Shown: positions 31,926 to 43,584 of the stretch, in pieces
How the letters are laid out: every line of letters begins with the position of its first letter
Position numbering within the stretch: the stretch's first letter is position 1
Assembly: GCA_021018995.1 (NCBI GenBank)
Contig: CM037588.1
Coordinates: 87,952,765-88,016,764 of the forward strand
Length of the DNA stretch: 64,000 nucleotides
From: Chloranthus sessilifolius
Lineage: Eukaryota; Streptophyta; Magnoliopsida; Chloranthales; Chloranthaceae
Direction of reading: 5' to 3'
Notes under the pieces: generated by a model
What the model saw: the letters and a program-made list of their open reading frames with translations, nothing else
What the model was told of the DNA's origin: nothing
The model's database searches: none
Made by a program: the position numbers and the translations under genes

Positions 31926-32877
31926 AGAATGCAAATGACCTCAAAAGGAGAGCCCATTATGATCGTATTTTTATGCCCTTGGGGCAATCTTTAAGTGTAC
32001 TTTTACCTTTATTAATTAAAAAGGGATTAGTAACTACACTCCAACCACGACCTCCTCCCAATCCGATTCCATATAACTTTGACCCAAATACTCATTGTAA
32101 TTTCCACCAGGGCCTGGGTCACCCGACATATCACTGCTTCCCATTAAAGCACACGATCTAAGATTTAATCGATGCTGGGAAGATCATTCCCCTTGCACCC
32201 ACCCAAACAAACCAACATGCGAATTTTCACCAGGTGCCTTTGCCACCACACCCTACCGGAATAGCAGGTCCCAAACCCACCATAGGGTTGGTAGAGGAAA
32301 TTGAGAAAGAGTATGAATTTAACCCCTCTGATTATATCAGTAATAGATAAAATTTTGTGGTCCCTTGACAACGAGACAAAGAAGAGAGAACCATTGGGGT
32401 GGTTGAGCCCCTGAATCTGGCAGATTATTTTCCTACCCCTGCACCGCAGACCGAACCCTTAGATCTTAAGGCCTATTTTCCACCATCCACTCCCATAAAT
32501 TACGTACAAATAAATGCGTATTAACCATACTCCACTACCCCCTTGAATAGCCCAATAAGCTATCCGGCCCCCAATCCTCCACCCGCACCCATTAATTACC
32601 AATGGCCTACACCCACCCCATTATCCCCATTTTAACCACCCCTAAACTCTACCAACCCAGTCAATTCCCTAGTGGCCCATCAAATCCCCAATCCTCTGCC
32701 TGCATCCATCAACTACCAATGGCCTACGGCCACCCCGCTACCCTCGGTACAACCATCGTTAAGCTTCACCACCCCTACCTGGCCCAATTTTGCCACCCAC
32801 CCATCCATCACCAAGGTAAGCCAGGTCTTACCTATTATCTCAGAGCCATCGGTACATGCACTTCAGATACTGGCAGC
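31926..32877 (+). pseudogene. T1 gag C-terminus with zinc-knuckle-like motif and proline-rich tail
   Basis: FMPLGQSLSVLLPLLI (31969) is followed by a CHHC-type knuckle HCNFHQGLGHPTYHC (32093-32137, C-X2-H-X4-H-X4-C) and the FPLKH string, typical of Tat Gag nucleocapsids. The remainder (32165-32877) is Pro/Thr/His-rich low-complexity sequence equivalent to T2 53340-54260, with scattered stops. It is cut at 32877 by A2, where GCAGC (32873-32877) is the target site. Confidence 0.65.
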
Positions 32878-33133
32878 TGTTGACAAGTGAAAAATACCAT
32901 TTTTCACCCCTAAACTTAAGTCTTGATAGACCTTTGAGAGAACTAAATAAGTGTTTTAAGTGCCTATGTTGCAGCTAACAATAAAGACAGGCTTAACCAT
33001 AAAAGCAGCTTAAAAGTGCCAAAAAGATGACAATCCATGTCAGTCCAAAGAAAGGAAGTGAAGAAACAACCTCATCAGCTGTTGAAAGGTCTAAAGTGAA
33101 GAGGCAAAGACCTGTAAGAGAAGCAGGGAACAA

Positions 33134-33360
33134 TTCGAACAGAGAAATGCACTACAGAGTTCTTTTCGCAAAGAACCTGCACTTTTCGTAAAGAACCTTG
33201 AACTCTGTGAAAAGGACTAAAACTCCAGGCTTAGCTTTCGAAGAGCATCTGAACTCCTCGAAGAGAAGATTGAACTTTGTGAAAAGGAGAACACAATTCG
33301 AAGAGAAGATTGAACATTGCGAAAAGAGCTTCAGAAGTCACAGCACTCTGCGAAAAGGTA
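33134..33360 (+). repeat. TTCGAA-type motif cluster in A2 5' LTR
   Basis: Sites include ATTCGAAC, TTTTCGCAAAG, TTTTCGTAAAG, TTTCGAAGAG, CCTCGAAGAG, ATTCGAAGAG, TTGCGAAAAG and CTGCGAAAAGG, about every 25 bp. Several sites differ from the 3' LTR copies by CG-to-TG changes (for example TCTGTGAAAAGG against TCTGCGAAAAGG), as expected for methylated cytosines. Confidence 0.85.
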
Positions 33361-34147
33361 TTCTGGAGATTCACAGCTTTAACAAGGGCAATTCAAGAAT
33401 CATCTGCGGCCCGTCCTAATGCATTTTAAAACCTAGGGACATTCCAGAGGGTTCTAAGCATGAAGCGAAGGAATATTCCACCCCACGTGAGCACCTAGAG
33501 AGGGAATAACTTGGCGGGAACTTCTAGAAACTCTAAACAAACTTTCAAAATGCATAACAGAATTGATGCCTTTTCACACGATTAGGTGAACGGATCGAGG
33601 AATTCTAATTGGCCAGAAAAGATCTGGATCCCCGTGCTCGACTACCATTGGTTAATACAGATCTGAGAACCTCTGATTGGTTGATACACATCTGAGCTGG
33701 ACTCGGGGAAAGCTATAAATAGACGAAGCATTTGCCCAATTAGGGCATCCAGATTTTGAGTTTCATTTCTAATCTCCCATTTCCCAGCCAGACGACATGC
33801 GCAATCCTTTAATAGCCTACTTTGTACTTGCATTTGAGAGTCGTGAGATAATCGTAACTCAAAGGAGAGTTTGCATCCAAGACTCGCAAATCCGAGAGTA
33901 ATTTAAGCGTGCATTGTAATGGTGGATTTTAAAAGGTTGCTGTAAACTATGCATTCTCCATTGGACTCATGTCAAGGGTTCCCTCTGATCTCCTCAGTAC
34001 ATTAGACTCCTTTAGATTCATTATTTTGCATGCAATTTCCCTTGATTCATTAATCCTGTGAGAATTAGTGTTGGTAACCTAGTCTCTTACAGCATTTGTA
34101 GTGATGTTTTTTGTTCTGAATTGAGGATTTGGATTAAAGACTATTAA

Positions 34148-34179
34148 ATGGTTTGTGGCCATTAAAGTGGACAGACCAT
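34148..34179 (+). other. Conserved covarying LTR hairpin (A2)
   Basis: Arms ATGGTTTGT / ACAGACCAT pair throughout with one G-U. GG bulge, CCA / TGG, loop TTAAAG, then ATAGCC. It lies 435 bp downstream of TATA. The 3' LTR copy is at 46564-46595. Confidence 0.75.
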
Positions 34180-34705
34180 AGCCATAAGTGTAAGCCTAAT
34201 CCTTGAATTACATTTATCTCTCTTACATCTGTGCTTGTAGCCAGATGAAGATTGGATCACCTCTGTTGACCTGCAGTTATTCTCATTAGATTTCAAAGAC
34301 CAAATCAGATTTAGATATTACTTCTCCATCTTGGTTTCAATCACTCCCCCAACTCGGATCTGGATCATTTAGTTTAAATTTTTCTTTGTTTTTAGTTAGT
34401 TAAACGTGACAAATTCAAACCTCTCATCTTATCAGTTTTCTAGATAGGATAAGAAGCCAGATCTGGTAGTTCAGATCTGGAGGTTTATCTTACATTTTAG
34501 ACAAATTCTCTGTGGACGATCTTTCACTCACTTACTTTTAAAACTTGCTACAATTGGCCCTGATCTTGCAGGCTAATTCTCTTCTAACTGTGCTAATATT
34601 TCTTTATTTCTTTATATAGTCTAGAGCCACTGTAATTTAGCACCTATAAATCTGTTTTCGAAACTCACATAAATCAAGCACACTAAGAAGTAAACAACAA
34701 GTTTT

Positions 34706-34723
34706 TGGCGCCGTTGCCGGGGA
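34706..34723 (+). promoter_or_regulatory. A2 primer binding site
   Basis: TGGCGCCGTTGCCGGGGA, seven bases after the LTR, is the standard Athila primer site, complementary to a tRNA 3' end (tRNA-Asp as I recall). Confidence 0.9.
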
Positions 34724-34897
34724 ATTCGTTCTAAAATAGATAGACCTAAGTTTTCATTTTAATTTTTATCAGTACTAAACTATTCTATTGTTTATACTTG
34801 TGCAGTTATTCATATTCAGATTTTTGAAGAAGGGAAACTACTTAAAGGAATTCTGAAGGTTTGCTGTGAATAATCAGATTTTTTTGTTCTCAGTTGT

Positions 34898-37012
34898 ATG
34901 TTTGGTAGGACTCTCAGCCCTGAGATTCTCCCATTGAATTTAGAAGTTGAAAGGCTACTACGAACCAAACAAACAACACAGAATTCTGCTACTATGGGTG
35001 AAGAACCTCGACTTTTGAGGGATTACTTTGCACCTGGTACTTATAATTCCCCCTTTTGCATTCAATTTCCTACTGTTGAAGGAAATTATGAGATCAAGTC
35101 ATCAACTATCCAAATGCTTCCTTCCTTCCATGGGTTGAGTAAGGAAGACCCATACAAGCATGTGGATGAATTCTTGGCTCTTTGCACCACATTCAACATA
35201 GCTGGACTTGGTCCAGAAGCAACCAAGCTTAGGCTCTTTCCTTTTTCATTAAAGGATAAAGCTAGAGCATGGTTATCTATGTTAGCACCAAACAATATCA
35301 CTTCTTGGAATGATTTGCAATGTCAATTTTTAGCCAAATATTTCCCAATGTCTAAAACAAGCCAATTGAGACAAAGTATCATTTCCTTCTCCCAAAACTC
35401 AACTGAAACTTTCCATGAAGCATGGGAAAGATTCAAGGAACTTTTAAGGCAATGTCCTCATCATCAAATTCCTAGATGGTAGCTAGTTCCAAGCTTCTAT
35501 CAAGGAATTGATCAAAAAGGCAAAAATATGGTGGATGCCTCCTGTGGAGGCACTTACTTGCAAAAAACAGTTGAAGAGGTTTGGGACTTATTTGAAGTGA
35601 TTGGTGAAAACTCAACTCAGCAGGAATCTCTGTCAAGAGAAATTGAAAATCCTGCTAGGTTGAACAATCATCAATCCACCAAAGGGAAGATCTATGAGGT
35701 GAATGAGTTGGAAAGAAAGATGGACAATCTAACCACAAAGTTTGATAGATTGATGGACTCACTTAAAAATCCAAATGTTTCAAGAGTAGAGGAGGCATGT
35801 CTGATATGCCAGTCCCCTACTCATTCACTTGACCAATGTCCTGCTGCATCACAGTTCCCAGATTTAATGGTGGAACAAGCTCATGATGCTCAATCATTTG
35901 GACAGATGCAGTCAAATGAATATCCATGGAGAGCACACCCCAATTTGAGGTGGAACCAAGGGAATTACCAATCCCAACAACAGCAACAACCAAAAATCAA
36001 ATGCCTTTCAAAACCGCACAACCTTATCAAGAAAATTTTATGTCAAACCAAACTTTGATGACCCATTCCACAACAACATGCAGTGATGCACTTTGATTCA
36101 AACCCCTCCGTGTCCCTTTCTTTTGAAGATCAAGTCCTAAATTCACTCCAGAATTTAGGATCTTTAACTCAAACTGTGAATTTTCACAGCCATAGCATAA
36201 AGAAGATTGAAGAAACATTGGGACAGCTTTCAAATGCCTTGGCAAAAAGAGAGGAAGGAAAGTTACCCAACCAACCTTTGAACAATCCCAAAGGACAGTT
36301 CATGGTTGGAGAAGCTTCTAATTCACATGAAGAAGTAAAAATTGTTACCACTTTGAGAAGTGGAAAAATGATAGATAACAAAGTGGGTACTGAAGAAGAA
36401 AGAAATGAGGAAGAGGATAAAGATATGCAGCAAGAGCAGCATAGTGATAGCAGTGGGGTTGCTGATGTACCTCAGAAAAACCAAAAAAATGAAAAACAGA
36501 AAATTCAAAAAATTTCTGAAAATACTTCTAAAGCTGTAGATGAAAGATTAGTTCCTCATTTACCATTTCCTCATGCAATGAAATTTGTATCCCCTTTTGA
36601 TAAAGGGAACACAAAAATAGATGACATGATGGAGACTTTCAAGCAAGTCAAGATAAATTTACCTTTGCTTGAAGCAATCAAACAAATTCCACCATATGCA
36701 AAATTTTTAAAAGATGTGTGCTCTCACAAAAGACAGTCTAGGATACAGTTGTCTAAGAAGGTCTTTGCTGTGGAAAGAATTAACCAGGTGTTATCCATTG
36801 CTACACCTCCTAAACTTCAAGATCCTGGAATCCTCACAATCCCTTGCATTATTGGGGAACACACCATTGAAAAGGCTTTATTAGATCTGGGTGCTAGTGT
36901 CAACCTACTTCCATATTCTGTATATGAGAAACTAGGTTTGGGAGAATTAAAACCCACTCATGTGGTGTTACAACTAGCGCATGATCCGAAAGAAAGCCGA
37001 TGGGATGATTGA
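34898..37012 (+). pseudogene. A2 gag and aspartic protease, three frames
   Basis: The Gag capsid (34898-35482) has the Athila signature LLRDYFAPGTYNSP, FHGLSKEDPYKHVDEF, LRLFPFSLKDKARAWL and FLAKYFP, ending at a TAG (35480). It continues at 35528 with a CCHC knuckle CLICQSPTHSLDQC (about 35798-35840). A frameshift near 36050 leads to the linker and protease (36083-37012). HSIKKIEETLGQLSNAL and KGQFMVGEAS precede PFPHAMK, IPPYAKFLKD and the active-site motif LLDLGASVNLLPYS (36880-36920), where Athila enzymes carry D-L-G in place of D-S/T-G. The frame is lost at about 36985 by a 1-2 bp indel. Confidence 0.85.
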
Positions 37013-39029
37013 AGATGTATTGGTGGGAGTAGATAAATTCTTCTATCTGCGATTTTCTAGTTTTGGATATGGAACCAACCAAAAGCAAAACTTCCATCAC
37101 ATCATTTTGAAGACCATTCACAGCTCTGACAAATGCTTGCATTCAATGCAGTGTCTGGTATTATAAGTCTCATTTGGAAACATGAAGGTAAAATTAAATA
37201 TTTATAATGCACACAACCTCAACTCATTCTGAAGAATGTTTTCATGTTGATCTATTGGATGAACTTGTGGAAGGACTTTACAACAATTTACTGCGGGTGA
37301 AGACTTCACCACAGATGTTAAAGATGCTTGGGGATATCTTTGAAAATGAAGCAAGTTGTATCTCAAATTTGAGGAAATAAATGTTGTGCAAGGAACTCTT
37401 AATCAATAAGCAAGTTTCTCTTCTTGGAAACACCACTCTCCCCTTCCACAAAGCGTCTAAGGTACCTTTGTTGCCTTCTTTTTCTTAGCCACGATTAAGA
37501 ACTAAAGCATTTGGAAAATTTGAAGTATGTGTTCTTAGGTAATCATAAATCATTGCTGAAGTTATTTCTTCCTCTCTCACAAAGGAGCAAGAGGAAGAGT
37601 GTTGATAGTCTTGAAGAACATAAAAGGGCAATTGGTTGGACTATTCTGATTTAGGAGAATCAGTCCATTTGTTTGCATGCACAAAATCCACTTGGAAGAA
37701 GCTGCAAAGCCTTCTAGGGAAACGCAAAGGAGGTTGAACCCTCATATGCAAGAAGGGGTCATGAAAGAGGTTGGTAAGTTGCTGCATGCATGGGTCATCT
37801 ACCCCATTTGATTCGACTTGGGTGGCACCTACGGGTGGTACCTAAGAAATCTGGGATCCTTGTAACCTCGGATCTGGTGAGCTTATGTCAACTAGACAAA
37901 CAAGCTGGATGGAGAGTCGTATTGATTCTGAAAATTAAATGCAATGACCAGAAAAGACCATTTCCCCCTCCCATTCATTGATCAGATCTTAGATAAGCTA
38001 GCAGGAAAAGCTTATTACTATTTTCTTGATGGTTACTCTGGTTACAGCCAGATTCCTGTGTACCCACAAGATCAGGAAAATACCACATTCACTTGCCCTT
38101 TTGGCACTTTTGCTTATAGGAGAATGCCTTTTGGTCTTTATAATGCTCCTGTTACCTTCCAAAGATGCATGTATGCCATTTTTTCTGATATGATTGACCA
38201 ATTTATGGAAATTTTTATGGATGATTTTTCAATCTATGGCGACAGTTTTTCCCAGTGTTTACACCATCTCAAATTGGTACCACAAAGATGTGAAGAAACC
38301 AATCTGGTTTTGAGCTGGGAAAAAAACCATTTCATGGTCACCCAGGGCATTGTCCTTAGCCATGTTGTTTCCCACAAAGGCATTGAGGTGGACAAAGCAA
38401 AAATTGAGTTAATTGCACATTTACCACCTCCCAAAACTGTTAAACAAATCAAGTTTTTAGGACATCTTCGGATTTTACAGAAGGTTCATCAAGGACTTCA
38501 GTAAAATAACCAAACCTCTTTGTCATCTACTGTGCCAAGATGCCCCTTTTGTTTTCAATAATGAATGCATGAAGGCTTTTGAATTCCTAAAAAATTGTCT
38601 GATTTCAGCTCCAATATTGCAGTCTCCAGATTATTCATCACCTTTTGAACTGATGTGTGATGCATCAGATTATGCTTTGGGAGCTGTTCTTGGACAGAGA
38701 AAAGATAAGTTGCCTCATGTCATAGCTTATGCCAGTAGATCAATGATTGATGCACAACTCAATTACACAACAACTGAGAAGGAGCTGCTGGCAATTGTTT
38801 TTGCTTTAGAAAAATTCAGGTCATATGTCTTGGGTTCACAAATAGTGGTGCTCAGTGACCACTCTGCCTTGAAATACCTTCTGTCTAAGAAGGACACCAA
38901 ACCAGGATTAATCAGGTGGATTCTCCTATTATAGGAATTTGATCTACAGATTAAAGATAAAAAGGGGGTGGAAAATGTGGTGGCTGATCACCTCTCCAGA
39001 ATTTTAACTGTTGAGATTGATAGGATGCC
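37013..39029 (+). pseudogene. A2 reverse transcriptase and RNase H, N-terminal part riddled with small indels
   Basis: 37013-37940 corresponds to A1 20323-21190 but is broken by many 1-3 bp gaps. From 37944 RT is open: FPLPFIDQILDKLAGKAYYY, FGTFAYRRMPFGLYNAP and the catalytic box FMDD (38214-38225, intact). After a 1-bp frameshift near 38450, RNase H (38569-38934, then TAG, 38940-39029) shows LMCDASDYALGAVLGQRKD, TEKELLAIVFALE, SDHSALKYLLSKKD and VENVVADHLSRI with D-E-D catalytic residues present. The 38452-38934 block is 95% or so like A1 by eye. Confidence 0.85.
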
Positions 39030-40371
39030 TATCAATGAATCTTTTCCTGATGAGCAACTTTTTGCCATTAGTATACACACTCCTTGCTTTGCAAACAAAG
39101 TCAACTTTTTGGCTACTGGAAGAATTCCTCAACATTGGAATAGAATGGATAAAGATCTTTTCTTCTCAAAGGTTAAACACTTCATCTGGGAGGATCCTTA
39201 TCTGTTTAAGAGTTGTGCAGATCAAATAATAAGGAAATGTGTCCCTGACCAAGAATTTCATAGAATACTTTCTATGTGTCATGAACAGGCCTGTGGAGGT
39301 TATTTTAGTGGGAAGAAAACGGCTGCAAAAGTTTTGCAGTGTGGATTTTATTGGCCTACACTTTTCAAGGATGCCCGCAGCATTGTAAGTCCTACCAAAA
39401 CTGCCAGAAATTAGGCAGCATTTCCAAGAGGAACTCAATGCCTTTACAGCCTATTTTGGTAGTCGAGTTGTTTGATGATTGGGGGCTAGATTTCATGGGT
39501 CCCTTTCCTCCTTCCAATGGGAATAACTTCATTCTAGTAGCTGTGGATTATGTATCCAAATGGATTGAAGCCACAGCTACTAAAACAAATGATCACAAAG
39601 TGGTTTTGAAATTTCTTAAGGATCACATTTTTTCTAGGTTTGGTTTTCCCAGAGCCATTATCAGTGATGGGGGAAGCCATTTTTGTAATAGACATTTTGA
39701 AACTTTGTTGAAGAAATACTCTGTGACTCATAGAGTAGCCACTTCATATCATCCACAAACCAGTGGACAAGTGGAGATTTCCAATAGAGAAATCAAACAT
39801 ATTTTGGAAAAGACTGTGAAGAAGGACAGAAAGGATTGGTCCTTGTTTGAATGATGCATTGTGGGCATATAGGACAGCCTATAAAACCCCAATTGGTATG
39901 TCCCCATTTAGGTTGGTCTATGGCAAAGCATGCCATTTACCAGTAGAGTTAGAATATAAAGCTTTTTGGGCCATTAAAACATTGAACATGGATCTAACTC
40001 TCTTTGGTAATCACAGGAAACTGCAACTTGCTGAGTTAGAAGAGCTACGAATGGATGCATACACAAATTCAAGATTGTATAAAGAGAAAGTCAAAACTTT
40101 TCATGATAAAAATTTATTGAGAAAAGAGTTCACAGCTGGTTCTAAGGTATGGTTATTTAACTCAAAGCTCAAGTTTTTCTCAGGAAAATTGAGATCCAGA
40201 TGGGAAGGGCCATACACTGTCATTAAGGCAGCCCCTTCAGGAGCTGTTGACATCATTGATCCAAGTAATGGAAGAATCATAAAGATAAATGGTCAGAGGC
40301 TCAAGCCATACATTGAAAATACCCAGGAGCCTGTGCTGCCCATCTATCATCACGAATCTCCAAAAATTTGA
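39030..40371 (+). pseudogene. A2 integrase, two frameshifts
   Basis: H-H-C-C finger [17 protein letters not shown] (39277) and Cys pair region (39388-39410) split by a 1-bp deletion at about 39375. Core: [13 protein letters not shown] (39485), SDGGSHFCN (39663) and [12 protein letters not shown] (39766-39800) give D, D and E. A second frameshift at 39842-39850 precedes [20 protein letters not shown]. The GPY module at about 40190-40300 ([25 protein letters not shown]) ends at TGA 40369. No chromodomain. Confidence 0.88.
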
Positions 40372-40481
40372 TGGTAGAAAACTGTACATTATGTTTGTAC
40401 ATCATAGTTTGTGCTTATTTTCTCTGTTTCTGCTTTTATCTCTTTTTGCATAGTTTAAACATGCTTAATGTTCAATCGCAA

Positions 40482-40775
40482 AGTAATGATTCGCTTTTCG
40501 CAAAGTCCAATTTGCTTTTCGAATAGACTCTGGAGCTGTAATGAACTGCTCGAAAGCAAAGATGTGCTTTTCGAATAGTTGTTTCTGGAAACATTTTCTT
40601 TTCGAAAAGAGAGTTCTGAAGCTAATTCCTTTGCGAAATAATGTTTCTGAAGCTGTTAACTTGTCGAATGGTACTGATGCCATTCACAATTGTAAAAAGG
40701 TCACTTTTGGAACTTTTCAAAAACTTAAAGGCGCTTTACGATATTAACTTTGAGTATATTTAACCCCTTTCGAAG
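40482..40775 (+). repeat. TTCGAA-type motif cluster upstream of the A2 accessory ORF
   Basis: Sites CGCAAAG, ATTCGCTTTTCGCAAAG, TGCTTTTCGAATAG (40515, 40567), GCTCGAAAGC, TCTTTTCGAAAAG, TTTGCGAAAT, TTGTCGAATGG and TTTCGAAG (40770) lie in about 290 bp between the integrase stop and the ORF start, the same slot as in A1. Confidence 0.85.
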
Positions 40776-41070
40776 TTGGGGTTTCATTTCAAACTCTTTT
40801 TGCAGAGCGACTCTTCACTGCTACCCTACTTCGCTCTCTCCTTGCACGAGTTAACAAGTTTACTACCCTTTTATAACTGATTGTGTAGATCATTTGCATT
40901 TTCAGAGAAGGATTTCAGCTTGTAATCTGGGGGATTTCTGCAAAGCAAATAACTCGTTCAAACATAAACCCTAGATCTCGGTATTTCTCTACCCATTCTC
41001 TCTGGTTATCAGTTAGTAATTTGATTCTGTGTCAGCATCTATTTTGGGCATTTTTATACATCAATCTAGA

Positions 41071-43584
41071 ATGGGAAAAGCAGAGAAATCATTGGCTGCA
41101 ATGTTCCCCAAATCCTCTGCTAGGAAAGTGAGCAAATCGACCCCAAAAGCAAAAGGAAAAGCCAAAACTAAACGGAAACTTTCAATGGATAAGGCGCAGG
41201 TGGAGAAAGGAAAGAAAATTAGACATGTAGCTGAGCCCGAGCTTACTCTCGCCCATTCATTTGGTCCTACCAAATCCCTTCATTGAAGCTCAGAAGCTAA
41301 TACCGAGCTGATGGTAGACGAAACTTTTTTTGTCACCAAACCAGAGTGCTTGCCATCCTTAAGATACCTTAGAGAGGCTTCACTAAGCAATATCCTTACC
41401 CCCTTGCAAGAGAAAATTTACCCAAGAATGGTGAAGTTATGGTACCAAAACCTAGTCAAGGTCACTGAAAAAGATGCTGATGTCCCTACCCTTGTCATTT
41501 TTATTGATGATTGCGATCTTACTGTGACATTTGAAGACATAGGGAATGCTTTAGGGATACCATTCCAATTTGATCCCTCTGGTCCTTTGACTGCTCCAGA
41601 AACAGCCTCTTTTAGAGAGATGGCTGCCCATTTAACCCAAGGTATTGTGGGCACTGGGCAGCCCATCATGAGAAGAGACCTTGCCCCCCAATTTCTATTG
41701 ATGGATTCCATTTTAAGGGGCAGTTTTTATGTCACTGGGCACAGCCAAGAGAGGAGAACACCAATTTTAGAGGCCCTTTTTCATTTCTCCAAGGGGTAAT
41801 TTTTCAATGCCCCTATGTTAATTTTTGAAGCTATGGCCGATGTCAGTACCAAGCTGAAGAAAGAGCAGAAGATAGCTGGCCTACCATTTGGCAGATTGAT
41901 CACAGCCCTCCTCAGAGCCAAATTCGACATTGCTAGTGAGGAGCCATTTGAAGTCATTACCCCTCACAATTTAGGGAAAAAGGCTTGGACTACAGCCGGC
42001 TATCGAGAAGGATGAGAGAGGCGGTGCACTGCACATGCCCTCGCACCAAAACACTGCAATTGTGAGTGAGCAGAACCCACCCTGCAGATGAGCACCTTTT
42101 GAAGCCACCCTGCAGCTGAATTTGAGCCTACAATGAGCCTACCTTGCCATGTTGCAGGATCCAAATTTGAGAATCAACTTTGCCCGATCCAGTTACGCCA
42201 ATTCTGTGGTGACGGCTCTTTAGTGCACCCATTTTAGATGACACCTCCTCCCTTTGGTTACCACTCTTTTTGCACATACTCTGGAGGAAGCGGCCTTGCA
42301 CCCTACTCCCGACTCAAGCCCTGCACTTTCACCTATCCCAGTGTCCCATCTCCCACCTTCCATCATTCCAATTGTGGATTCCCCTCTACACCAACCATAC
42401 TCACACCACCAATTTCTCCCACCAATGCCTGTGTTTTAGAGGAATTAGCTCTGATTTTATTGCCCCATCTCCTGCACTCCTCTGCTCCAAAGCCCTCACA
42501 TTCCCTACTAATTCAGCCCACACACGAGGTCTCCATACACACCGAACTCAGAGCCCTTCACTACAGAGGCCTACTCTTCTTTATTGGGTTCTATTTTTGA
42601 AACCATGGAACTGGACCCCACCCCTATACCTGCTCCTCCTCCCTTCACCCACTTTCCAACCTCTCCCTTCTGACCATTGCACTCCACCCTCCACCTCAGC
42701 TTGTCCCGTCTCTACTATGCCCACTGTCCCACACACCGCATCCATTTCCCAAATCCTTACCTACCTCCAATCCATCCAAGCCCAACTTCAAATTAACATG
42801 ACAAATCACAGAACCATGGAACCGCTCCATACCTTAGCTTCCACATCCCAAACAACCACCATTACCCCTGTACCTATTTTTTCTTCCCAGGCCACCCAAA
42901 CAGATCCAGAGGTAATATTGGTTGATCTGCCAACCCCCACCACTACTACCCATGCAACACATACTCAAACTGAAGTCCCTTTAGTTCCATCCCCTCCACC
43001 ACTCCCCATTTTCTCAGAGCAAGCCACTCAGACAGACCCTGTTGTCCCCCTTCTAGCCACTTCTCCCCCCCCCTCCCACAGCTGGGCCGCCTTTAGTCCC
43101 CTACCATTCCATTCCCCTCCCCCGATATGCCACCCTCATCAAAGCCATGGAAAATAACCCTTATATCCGCAAAGATGTTCAAAAGGGGCTAGCTGATTTG
43201 CAAGCTTACATCCGCACCCCCTATTAAAACCAATTCCGGAAGTTAGAGATCTTTATGCAATTTGAAAGAGATAAAATGAGGGACCTGCTGGGTCAAACAT
43301 TTCAGCTGGTGAGGACTGAGCAACACAAGGTGTCCATGTTGCAAGCCCAACTGGATCAAGAAAAATTGAAGACCACTAGCCTCAGCAAACACCTTGGCCT
43401 CACCAAAAAGATCAAATCTGAGGAGTATACTGAGCTACAAAACACCATTCCCGAGAAAGCTCAATCAAGTTTGGACTCCAACACTGACTCTAAGGACTCA
43501 GTTCGAGCCACCGAACCAACCTATGATACGATTTTGACCCCGCTTATTAGCTCTCATTGTACTTTTTGTGTTATAAAGTTGTAA
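41071..43584 (+). pseudogene. A2 accessory ORF ('env-like'), decayed
   Basis: ATG at 41071 (MGKAEKSLAAMFPKSSARKV). Basic NLS-rich N-terminus, then a frameshift near 41265. The core 41311-41799 is highly similar to A1 (NILTPLQEKIYPRMVKLWYQ, VIFIDDCDLTVTFEDIGNAL, MRRDLAPQFLLMDSIL), with TAA for a CAA codon at 41797. The second core segment is 41815-42015. A scrambled patch (41980-42240) lies before the Pro/Ser-rich linker. Three TQT motifs with following Asp/Glu occur at 42894, 42963 and 43026. A coiled coil (43255-43460: MRDLLGQTFQLVRTEQHKV) and an acidic tail follow. No membrane or signal features. Same architecture as A1. Confidence 0.8.

Larger units (their letters stand above)
32878..34699 (+). 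repeat. A2 5' LTR (1822 bp)
   Basis: It carries the TTCGAA/GCGAAAAG cluster (33134-33360), a TATA box CTATAAATAG (33713-33722) and a hairpin (34148-34179). Relative to the 3' LTR it has a 10-bp insertion near 32970 and small deletions clustered at 33400-33420 and 33795-33930. Confidence 0.92.
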
